A stretch of DNA of 64,000 nucleotides from UBA5239 sp031548025 (GTDB taxonomy: Bacteria; Verrucomicrobiota; Lentisphaeria; Victivallales; Victivallaceae), in NCBI GenBank assembly GCA_031548025.1, contig JAVBRM010000051.1:1-64000 (forward strand), in the 5' to 3' direction. The notes under the pieces were generated by a model that did not search any database, had not been told where the DNA came from, and saw only the letters and a program-made list of their open reading frames with translations. Of this stretch, positions 52,798-60,053 are shown one piece after another. The position numbers and the translations under genes were made by a program. Every line of letters begins with the position of its first letter. The first letter of the stretch is position 1.

Positions 52798-53169
52798 TTA
52801 TGCTTCTATCAAAGCATCCGCAGGACATTCCAACGCCACGCGCAATTTTTTAATCATCGCCAGTGTAAGAGTGCGTTTGCGGTTCAAGACTTCGTATGCG
52901 CGGCTTGAGGTTCCGAAGCAGGGGACAAGGTCTTTTACCTTGAGCTGCTTCTGCTCCATCATGAACTTGATGAAATCTATCGGGTCGGGTTCGGAGAAGT
53001 GAAAACGCTTGTTTTCATACGCTCCCAGTACCATGCTCATGAGTTCCAGCTCTTCGGCATCCTCCGGCTTGAGGTTGTCCAGCTCGTCGGCGTGAGCATC
53101 AAGAAATGCGTCAATCCGTGCGCTCATCTGTCGCATTTCATCATCATTTTTGATTGTTCTGATTTCCAT
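52798..53169 (-). CDS. higA: HigA-type antitoxin
   Basis: The 123-residue protein has an acidic N-terminal part and a C-terminal XRE-type helix-turn-helix: PDPIDFIKFMMEQKQLKVKDL, then SRAYEVLNRKRTLTLAMIKKL, the usual HigA/COG5499 pattern. It should neutralise the HigB toxin and bind the palindrome in the promoter. AAGGAGG lies 8 bases before the ATG at 53169; an in-frame GTG at 53178 overlaps that site. It follows the toxin by 13 bases. Confidence 0.9.
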   Translation of the reverse strand: MEIRTIKNDDEMRQMSARIDAFLDAHADELDNLKPEDAEELELMSMVLGAYENKRFHFSEPDPIDFIKFMMEQKQLKVKDLVPCFGTSSRAYEVLNRKRTLTLAMIKKLRVALECPADALIEA

Positions 53170-53182
53170 TGTGTTCACCTCC

Positions 53183-53467
53183 TTAAAACTTCATTTTGCT
53201 GTATTCCGCATGGGTACCGATCCACCGGACATATATCCGACCGGCTGCATATATCACCACCACAAGCAAGCGGTGTTTGTTGCCGCCGATGTTGAAGATT
53301 ACCCGATTGCCGGAAAGAAAATCTGCGCTTCCGATTGCGTTCCGTATGTCCTGCGGCCTTTTCCATTGCGCCAAACGGACAAGTTTAATCCAGTTCGTCA
53401 ACGGCGTTACACTGTCGGCATGATTCTGCATATACTCATCAAGACGGTTTTTGTTCTGCAGTTCCAT
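53183..53467 (-). CDS. higB: HigB-type mRNA interferase toxin
   Basis: The 94-residue protein matches the HigB_toxin family: NWIKLVRLAQWKRPQDIRNA, NRVIFNIGGNKHRLLVVVIY and VRWIGTHAEYSKM. HigB cleaves mRNA in the translating ribosome. It is the first gene of the pair, the usual order for higBA. AAAAGGAAA precedes the ATG. Promoter and operator lie at 53494-53521. Confidence 0.92.
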   Translation of the reverse strand: MELQNKNRLDEYMQNHADSVTPLTNWIKLVRLAQWKRPQDIRNAIGSADFLSGNRVIFNIGGNKHRLLVVVIYAAGRIYVRWIGTHAEYSKMKF

Positions 53468-53493
53468 CGAGTTTTCCTTTTCTCAATGGGAAC

Positions 53494-53521
53494 AATATAG
53501 TCCCACACTGGGACTTTTCAA
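53494..53521 (-). promoter_or_regulatory. higBA promoter with operator in the spacer
   Basis: On the minus strand TTGAAA (53516-53521) and TATATT (53494-53499) are 16 bases apart. The spacer is filled by the perfect 7-3-7 palindrome AGTCCCA-n3-TGGGACT (53499-53515). HigA bound there would block RNA polymerase directly. Confidence 0.8.
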
Positions 53522-53575
53522 GCAATGATTTGAAGATTTCCCGAAAAAGTCGCCGTCCTCGAAATTAAGCAGTGG

Positions 53576-55558
53576 CTATTTCCACCAGCCGGAGCCGTTT
53601 TTCTCGAAACGGTAGAGATAGGCCATATCGGCAATGCCTTCGGCCTCGGCGCGGTTGCGGAATTGCCGCAGTTGTTCCAGAGCCGTCGCGAATGCTTTGG
53701 TGTCCCGTCGCTGCTGCGCGGTTAGTGCGGCCAACGTGAGTTCGGCATGAGTCAGGCCCGCTTGCAGAAAGGCGACCCGCCGGGCCGCCATGACATCGGA
53801 GGAGGCCGCCTGAACCGCAGCGTCGAGTAGACGTCGTCCTTCCAGCATTGCTGCAGGCGGAAGCATGGCGTTACCGGCATTGAGCCAGTTTTTGAAGCCG
53901 ATTCGCCCGAGTTTTTTAGTGACTGAACGCCATTTAGTTTCGGTCATGCTGTCGGATACTTTTTCCCAGTGGGTGAAATAAGCCTTAACGGCGCTTGCCG
54001 CCGGGCCGAACGCGGCGTAATATTCGTTGAGAATGGCTTCGACGGTCAATTCGGGATGAAAGTTGAGCCGTCCCATCACGTAAAGGCTGGGGCCTTGAGT
54101 CGCCCATTGGCCGGTCAGGCTGTCAAAATCGCTGCCGATCATGCCGTGCTCACTAGCGTAGCGGTATTCATTGCCCAGTTTGGCGGCATAAAATACCGGC
54201 AGATTGTGCCCCACCAGCATTGAGTTGGGGCGCAGCACCATTCGTACGCCGGCGGCCCGCCAGCCGTCCCAATCCCTGCGGGCGGCAGCCATCCGCTCCG
54301 GAGTGAACGGATAAAAAGGCCAACCCACGAAAGAAATAATCACCCGGTCATTGAGCTTCACCTCCAACGGCGGAGCCGCGTAGTTGGCGTAGGCATAGCC
54401 GAAAACCAGCATTCCGGGCTTGATTTTATCGGTCTCGGCCTGTACCGCCAGATAAAATCTCGCCATCCGGTCGGACAGCGACGGCGCATTGCCGTCCTGT
54501 CCCGCGCCATCGCTGGAACCGAGAGCGGGAAAGCGGTTGGCCAAAGTCGGAATCTCCCCTTTATCCCAATAGGGGTGGCCGGTAAAGGCGGCTTGCGGCG
54601 CGTCCCAGGCGCGGCATTGCGGACATGTACACAGTCCGGGAGAATCGTTTTCACAGAGATTAACAACATTGGACCGGTCATATTCATTGGCTGGTGGCGA
54701 TATATTGGCGGTAGCGGCCAGATGATCGGCCAGAATTTGTTGGTGCAATGCGGGATTGGAAACGCAGAGCATTGCCCGGCCGGAAATACCGCCCGGCAGT
54801 AACCCGCGTTTTCCGTCCGGCAACATGCTGAAATATTCCGGATGGGTCTGGCCGAAACGGTTCCAGTAATCTTTGAAGCAATGTCCGTAACTGAGGTCGT
54901 CCGCCAGGCAGAAGCGCTGACGGCACAGCCAACGGCGCTGTTCCAAGCTGAACTTCACCCCATTGGCGGGGTCTTCCCAGCCGATAGTTCCCCAGTTGAC
55001 CACGCGCAAACGCGACTGGCGCAGTTTCGGCGCGGTGACGCGGTCGATTTCGGAGAGTGTCAGGTCCCGGCATGACGGGATGAATTCGCCAAGCTCGCCG
55101 GGCCAGAGCCAACGCACCCCGAATTCATTTTCCAGCAGATCGTAAACAGCCAGCAAGGTCCCGGCGGAGTTCCGCCAGGTGCCGATATAGTCGAGGCTCT
55201 CAAGCACCTCGCCGGGGTCGTCACGGCCGGCCAGAAATAACCGGTTGCCGACCTGTTTGACCACCCCGGAAAAACGTCCCATGTCCGCGGTCGCGATTCC
55301 CGCCTCAACCGTCGCCCGGCAGTTGCCGATATAAATCCGGTTCTCCGGCTGGGCCGCAAGTTCCGTTTCGGTAACGATTTTAAATTTCGTACCGACAGCA
55401 CGGTCGAGGTGGTAGCGCAGTTCTTCGGCGGCGTAACATTCCACCGGAATGGCTTTGGCTGGAATCACGATCACGCAGGCGGCATTGCCGTCCTTGACTA
55501 CGTCCATGCCAACTGCCGGCAGGAGCCCGAATAACAGGGGTATACAGTATTTCATCAT
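53576..55558 (-). CDS. DUF4838 protein (alpha-glucuronidase-like N-domain), secreted
   Basis: This 660-residue protein has a signal peptide (MMKYCIPLLFGLLPAVG). A GH67/GH20-type N-terminal domain follows (CYAAEELRYHLDRAVGTKFKIV), then a DUF4838 barrel (YFSMLPDGKRG, LCVSNPALHQQILADHL, CENDSPGLCTCPQCRAW) and a helical tail. DUF4838 proteins are thought to be carbohydrate-active; the substrate is unknown. The ATG at 55558, 13 bases after the pseudopilin stop, is the real start; a longer frame upstream runs through the pseudopilin gene. The last codons (NGSGWWK) lie in repeat copy C, so the C-terminus was probably rebuilt when higBA arrived. Confidence 0.82.
   Translation of the reverse strand: MMKYCIPLLFGLLPAVGMDVVKDGNAACVIVIPAKAIPVECYAAEELRYHLDRAVGTKFKIVTETELAAQPENRIYIGNCRATVEAGIATADMGRFSGVVKQVGNRLFLAGRDDPGEVLESLDYIGTWRNSAGTLLAVYDLLENEFGVRWLWPGELGEFIPSCRDLTLSEIDRVTAPKLRQSRLRVVNWGTIGWEDPANGVKFSLEQRRWLCRQRFCLADDLSYGHCFKDYWNRFGQTHPEYFSMLPDGKRGLLPGGISGRAMLCVSNPALHQQILADHLAATANISPPANEYDRSNVVNLCENDSPGLCTCPQCRAWDAPQAAFTGHPYWDKGEIPTLANRFPALGSSDGAGQDGNAPSLSDRMARFYLAVQAETDKIKPGMLVFGYAYANYAAPPLEVKLNDRVIISFVGWPFYPFTPERMAAARRDWDGWRAAGVRMVLRPNSMLVGHNLPVFYAAKLGNEYRYASEHGMIGSDFDSLTGQWATQGPSLYVMGRLNFHPELTVEAILNEYYAAFGPAASAVKAYFTHWEKVSDSMTETKWRSVTKKLGRIGFKNWLNAGNAMLPPAAMLEGRRLLDAAVQAASSDVMAARRVAFLQAGLTHAELTLAALTAQQRRDTKAFATALEQLRQFRNRAEAEGIADMAYLYRFEKNGSGWWK
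53580..53608. repeat. 29-base direct repeat, copy C (gene-proximal border of higBA)
   Basis: Identical over 29 bases to 52758-52786 and co-oriented. It forms codons for EKNGSGWW near the end of the DUF4838 gene; the next bases give a Lys codon and stop. Confidence 0.9.
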
Positions 55559-55571
55559 TGCCGGTAATCCT

Positions 55572-56279
55572 TTAGTTTTCCAAAATATTCCAGAACAGGA
55601 GCCGGTTGTTGTTGCCGTTACTGTCCCACTGGCCCTCGACGTAACGTATGCGGCGAAATTCCACACTACCATCGGAATACAGAACCGACTGCCCTTCGCC
55701 CCGGTGGGCATAAGTTCCGGCGATGGTATAGACGTCGGTCGCCAGGGAAATTCTTTTGGTATAATAGGTGAGTTTAAGCTGATAACTCGTGACCACTTTG
55801 GAGGTTTTTGTGCCGGACAAACCGCCGCGGTAGACATATCCCGAATTACAGCCTTTGCCGAAGCCGTTTCCAGGCGAATTGTACAGATAACTCGGATTGT
55901 TGATAGTCGCACAGAAAAACACTTTGGGATTTTTGATGAGACTGGTTCCGCCCACAACCGAGTACGGAGGCGGACCATAAAGCCGCCCCAGGTTGTCACA
56001 CTCAAAAGTGTTGAGGGCCGTATAGAACAGACGGTAGCTGAATTGTGGTTTGGAGCTTACCGCCGGATCATTGTAGGTCGAATAAGGTAGCAGGTCATTG
56101 GTATCGTTGGCATACATGGCAATTCCAGCCCCGATTTGCTTCAGATTGTTGATACAAACCGATTTGGCGGCCTGTTCCCTGGCTTTATTCAGCGCCGGCA
56201 ACAGCAGCGCCGCGATTATCGCGATGATCGCGATCACCACGAGGAGTTCAATGAGGGTGAAAAATTGCTTCGTATTCAT
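55572..56279 (-). CDS. Pseudopilin, copy 8
   Basis: This 235-residue protein begins MNTKQFFTLIELLVVIAIIA, with Phe in place of Gly before the processed Phe. Cysteines occur in SVCINNLKQ and FFCATIN. The C-terminal motif is HRGEGQSVLYSDG, with 10 residues between His and Asp-Gly. CGGAG precedes the ATG. It is followed after 13 bases by the DUF4838 gene. The 178 bases upstream (56280-56457) show no gene and no convincing promoter. Confidence 0.9.
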   Translation of the reverse strand: MNTKQFFTLIELLVVIAIIAIIAALLLPALNKAREQAAKSVCINNLKQIGAGIAMYANDTNDLLPYSTYNDPAVSSKPQFSYRLFYTALNTFECDNLGRLYGPPPYSVVGGTSLIKNPKVFFCATINNPSYLYNSPGNGFGKGCNSGYVYRGGLSGTKTSKVVTSYQLKLTYYTKRISLATDVYTIAGTYAHRGEGQSVLYSDGSVEFRRIRYVEGQWDSNGNNNRLLFWNILEN

Positions 56280-56457
56280 CTTGATAAATCTCCGTTGTTT
56301 AGGGAGTTGGAAATTGCAGAAATACCGTTAATTTTTGAAAGATTCCCGAGTGATGTTTGCTGGATTTGTGAGGAGCATAACAAGTTATGTAACGAGCAAA
56401 TTCGGCAAAAAGCGCCGGGAAGATTCAAAAATTGGTAGTTCGGCATTTTCCATCTCC

Positions 56458-57429
56458 CTATTGATATCGTTTGACGGTGTCCATGGTGATTCTTTGGACT
56501 TCGTCCGGGCATTCGTTGTTGTGTCCGTAATAATAACAGGCCAGGTGATCGGGATTGGCCTCGCTGAGGAAGCGTTCCAGTTCCTGCCTCAATTCGTCAT
56601 GAGCAGTCTGAGGAATCAGAATATTTTCAATCAATGCGAAAGTTTGCTTGCCGGTTGCCGCACACTCTTTGACCGTCCGCTGCCAACTGGAAGCCAGCGT
56701 ATGTTTGTGATAACACGGTTCCTCATGGAAATAGCTCTGCCGTGAAAATACCCCGTCGAATCCACAGTAATCGATCCCGGCGATCCCGGCCGCCCGCGTG
56801 GTGAAGTATTCCGATGTGCCCGGCATGTTGAACATGATGATCTCCACGCCCGGGCGCACCCTGACAGCCGCGGTCAGCTCGGCCAGGAATTCAATGAAAC
56901 TGTCTTGCATCTGTTGAGAAGTCGGCACCCCGCCGAATTTGGTGACGGTATCGGGATGCGCGGTCACGGTGCCGGATTGCTTGGGCTCATCCCAGATGAT
57001 GCCGTCAATCTCGTATTCGCGGGCCAGAGTCGAGACAAACTCCAGCGCCCATGCCCGGAAAGCCGCCGATTCGATACAGGCAATGCCCGGCATTTCCGGC
57101 AACTGACATTCGGGGTGGTTGGAGAGCCACAACCCCGGCATGAGCGGAGCTCCGGCGAAGCGCCCGCCGAGGCGACTGGGAATCAGATATACTTTCAACC
57201 CGCAGTCATGAGCGTATTTGATCTGCAGCTCGATCGTCCGCCTCGAATAACGCATTTCGCTCTCGCTGAACGACAGCGCAACGGCGTCGAATCCATGGTC
57301 GCGCATATCCATGAAACTCTCTTTCCACTGTTTCGGAATCACCGTCCAATTGCCATAGCTCAGGCAATACGCAGTCAATAATTTTTTTCGAGCCATATAT
57401 CTTTTTACCAATTTATTTTGATTTTTCAT
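56458..57429 (-). CDS. Putative TIM-barrel carbohydrate-active protein
   Basis: This 323-residue protein (312 if it starts at ATG 57396, MARKKLLTAYCL) has a TIM-barrel rhythm: HGFDAVALSFSESE, GLKVYLIPSRLGGRF, EIDGIIWDEPKQSG, EIIMFNMPGTSEY, DYCGFDGVFSR. The acidic WDE at a strand end could be catalytic. I do not recognise the family. No signal peptide is visible. Neither possible start has a clear ribosome binding site. It is divergent from an AraC gene. Confidence 0.68.
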   Translation of the reverse strand: MKNQNKLVKRYMARKKLLTAYCLSYGNWTVIPKQWKESFMDMRDHGFDAVALSFSESEMRYSRRTIELQIKYAHDCGLKVYLIPSRLGGRFAGAPLMPGLWLSNHPECQLPEMPGIACIESAAFRAWALEFVSTLAREYEIDGIIWDEPKQSGTVTAHPDTVTKFGGVPTSQQMQDSFIEFLAELTAAVRVRPGVEIIMFNMPGTSEYFTTRAAGIAGIDYCGFDGVFSRQSYFHEEPCYHKHTLASSWQRTVKECAATGKQTFALIENILIPQTAHDELRQELERFLSEANPDHLACYYYGHNNECPDEVQRITMDTVKRYQ

Positions 57430-57449
57430 TTTTCAGGAATTATATTTAT

Positions 57450-57478
57450 AATATATCGGATTATTAGCATTTTGTAAA
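57450..57478 (-). promoter_or_regulatory. Promoter of the TIM-barrel gene
   Basis: On the minus strand TTTACA (57473-57478) and TATATT (57450-57455) are 17 bases apart. Confidence 0.5.
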
Positions 57479-57488
57479 CAGTGAAAGC

Positions 57489-58358
57489 ATGAAAAAATTA
57501 ATCACTAATATACAAAAATCGGTCATCAGCCTGGAACATGTTCAGCGAATGCTCAACCACCCGGTTGCCGTCGAACGCATCGGCTATATCCAGAATAAAA
57601 CCGAAGTCATCGACCGTCGCGTCATTCTACCCTGCGTCCTCTTCATTTTCGAGGGAAACGGTATCATGGAAGAAAATGGCGAACGGACCGAGCTGACCGC
57701 GCCGTTCATGATGTGGAATATACCGGGCGACCACCGTAAATACTGGCCGACGCCGGTGTGGAACGAATTGTACATCGGCTTCCGGGAAGGCGCCGAGAAA
57801 GCTCTGCGGGAATATTTGAATCCGGAATTTTTTCACCGGAAACCATTCCCGATTCCGCGTCCCGCCGAATGCCGCCACTATCTGAATGAGATGCTGAAGG
57901 TCGCGTCTTCACCCTCGCTGCCCGGAGCCGCCGATCGCATTGACCATCTGGTACTCCTGCTTCTGCTGGAAACGGTCTATCCGCAGCACGAGGAGCATTT
58001 GAGTAAAAACGAACGCATTGCCCTGGGTATTACCGAGTATCTGCAGAAAAATTTTCGTCACGACGTCGATTTGAACCAGGTAGCGGACGATTACGGCTGG
58101 TCCTATTCGACTTTTCAGCGGCAGTGGCATCAGAAATACGCCTGTTCGCCGATTCAATACCTCCGCAGACTCCGCAATTACGAAGCCGTCAATCTTCTGC
58201 GCGAGAGCAACATGAGCATCGGTGACATCGCCCGGGAACTCGGCTTTCGCAATCAATTTTACTTCGCCAAATTTTTCCGCGACATGAACGGCATTCCTCC
58301 CTCCGAATTCCGACAACAACAGATTGATATGATAACACATACTATTGATAAAATATGA
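57489..58358 (+). CDS. AraC-family transcriptional regulator
   Basis: The 289-residue protein has an N-terminal sensor half (VILPCVLFIFEGNGIMEENGE, MMWNIPGDHRKYW) and a C-terminal AraC domain (VDLNQVADDYGWSYSTFQRQW, then GFRNQFYFAKFFRDMNGIPPSEFRQQ). It lies between the divergent TIM-barrel gene and the co-directional GH63/GH37-like gene and could control both. No strong ribosome binding site precedes the ATG at 57489. Confidence 0.88.
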   Translation: MKKLITNIQKSVISLEHVQRMLNHPVAVERIGYIQNKTEVIDRRVILPCVLFIFEGNGIMEENGERTELTAPFMMWNIPGDHRKYWPTPVWNELYIGFREGAEKALREYLNPEFFHRKPFPIPRPAECRHYLNEMLKVASSPSLPGAADRIDHLVLLLLLETVYPQHEEHLSKNERIALGITEYLQKNFRHDVDLNQVADDYGWSYSTFQRQWHQKYACSPIQYLRRLRNYEAVNLLRESNMSIGDIARELGFRNQFYFAKFFRDMNGIPPSEFRQQQIDMITHTIDKI

Positions 58359-58396
58359 TATACTTTTTGCCTGATTTTCACAGCAGAATCAACACC

Positions 58397-58414
58397 TTGA
58401 TGATATAATATCAA
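58397..58414. promoter_or_regulatory. -10 box within an imperfect palindrome upstream of the GH63/GH37-like gene
   Basis: TATAAT (58404-58409) lies inside TTGATGATATAATATCAA, which is symmetric at 7 of 9 positions per half. No good -35 box is seen, fitting an activator-dependent promoter. Confidence 0.45.
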
Positions 58415-58439
58415 TAATCTCAATTCAAGGAACAATGCC

Positions 58440-60053
58440 ATGAACAATACTTGGAACGTTTGGGGAGGCGGTCATCTGCTGGCAACCTCCGGGTTGGACT
58501 GCAAAACGGATTTTGTCGACGGTCTTGTCCTGCGGACGGTGGAGGGAGTGTCGATCATCGAGGTGAAATTACCGGCCTCCGGAGCTATTTTCATCGACGG
58601 CGCGCCGCCGGAAAAGTGTTGGCTGGCCGGTGATAATTTTCATTTGGAAACCTCAAACGGCGTGACCCGGGGAGTATTGCCCGACGCCTATCATATCCTG
58701 GTGGAAGGTTCCTGTAAAGCGGTCGGGCTCTCCGATGACTTGCAAGTCCTCAGCCGGAGCGGCAAAACCCTGCTCGGCGTTCGCGGCAAATTCGATATGA
58801 AATGGCTGGACGCGGATTGCGGCACCCTGATCGCCGAACGCCGGAAATGGCTGGACAATCTATCGCTTCCGACCGGAATCACTGCTGAAACCCGCACGGC
58901 TTTGCGGGCGGCCTGTTCGCAGGTGAAAACTCAGGTTTATTCGCCCGAAGACAAGATCAAATCATTGTGGACCACGCCCGACCGCTGGCCGCACCGCCAT
59001 ATGTGGCTGTGGGATACCACATTTCACATCGCCGGTTTGCGCCGCCTCGAACCCGAGGTCGCCTGGGATGCGCTGGAAGCGGTATTCAATGCCCAGTTTG
59101 ACGACGGATTCATCCCCATGACCATTTCGCCGATTCATCCCGGCATCCAATACATTCAACCGCCGATCCTCGGCCTCGGAATGTCGCTGGTTTTCGAATG
59201 CAAAAACGATCTCGAACGTCTGAAACGCTGTTTTGCCCGCAATGCCAAATTCCTGAGATGGATATTCGCCAATCGCGACGTCGATAACGACGGATTGGTC
59301 GAGTGGGTAACCGGTCAGGTAAAAAGCTGTCGCTGCGGCGAAAGCGGCATGGACAATTCGCCGCGTTTCGACGCGGCTGTCCCCCTTGATGCGCCCGATT
59401 TCAACGCTTTTCTGGCGCTGGAATGCGAGTTGATGGCCGAATTCGCGGCAACCCTGAATTTGCCGGAAGAAAAAGAATTCTGGGCTTCACATCATCAACG
59501 CATCAACAAACTGATGAATGCCAAGCTCTGGAACGAAGAAAAAGGCTTCTACATGGACTATGACATTCCGGCCGGAAAACAGGCGGAAATCTGTTCTTCG
59601 GCGGGGTTCCTGCCGCTGATCTCCGGAGCTCCGACGCCGGAAATGGCCGCCAAATTGGTCGCGGCATTGAAAGACCCGGCCCGGTTCGGCACGCCCTTTT
59701 CCGTACCATCCATCAGCAAAGACCAGCCGCAATTCTACAGCAAGGATATGTGGCGCGGTCCGGTCTGGATCAATATCAACTACCTGATTATCCGCGGCCT
59801 GAAACGCTATGGATTCATCGCCGAGGCCAACGACTTGCAGAAGCGAAGCTGTTTGGAACTGGAAAAATTTTATCACAAGCTCGGAACATTTTTCGAATAT
59901 TACGATGATATGGGCGGCGATCCGGACAAACTGCTGCGGAAAGCCCCCGTGGTGCTGGAAGAAGATTCGGCGTTCAGGAGCCCGCTCCGGGATTACGGCT
60001 GGACGGCGACGCTTTATATTGATATGATCTTCGCAGGAGAACTTAAAAAATGA
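58440..60053 (+). CDS. GH63/GH37-like (alpha/alpha)6-barrel glycoside hydrolase
   Basis: The 537-residue protein has an N-terminal beta domain (about 1-140) and an (alpha/alpha)6 barrel with HMWLWDTTFHIAGL, ESGMDNSPRFD (D305, expected acid), QFYSKDMWRGPVWININYLI and FFEYYDDMGG (E486, expected base). These fit GH63-type glucosidase/mannosylglycerate-hydrolase and trehalase relatives. No signal peptide is seen, so it is probably cytoplasmic and works on an imported oligosaccharide. CAAGGAAC precedes the ATG. The following FAD oxidoreductase overlaps it by 4 bases. Confidence 0.82.
   Translation: MNNTWNVWGGGHLLATSGLDCKTDFVDGLVLRTVEGVSIIEVKLPASGAIFIDGAPPEKCWLAGDNFHLETSNGVTRGVLPDAYHILVEGSCKAVGLSDDLQVLSRSGKTLLGVRGKFDMKWLDADCGTLIAERRKWLDNLSLPTGITAETRTALRAACSQVKTQVYSPEDKIKSLWTTPDRWPHRHMWLWDTTFHIAGLRRLEPEVAWDALEAVFNAQFDDGFIPMTISPIHPGIQYIQPPILGLGMSLVFECKNDLERLKRCFARNAKFLRWIFANRDVDNDGLVEWVTGQVKSCRCGESGMDNSPRFDAAVPLDAPDFNAFLALECELMAEFAATLNLPEEKEFWASHHQRINKLMNAKLWNEEKGFYMDYDIPAGKQAEICSSAGFLPLISGAPTPEMAAKLVAALKDPARFGTPFSVPSISKDQPQFYSKDMWRGPVWININYLIIRGLKRYGFIAEANDLQKRSCLELEKFYHKLGTFFEYYDDMGGDPDKLLRKAPVVLEEDSAFRSPLRDYGWTATLYIDMIFAGELKK

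Noticed and set aside
55559..56005. 149-residue N-terminal extension of the DUF4838 protein
   Set aside because: The extension reads through the pseudopilin gene in another frame and has shadow-like composition; a signal peptide begins at ATG 55558.
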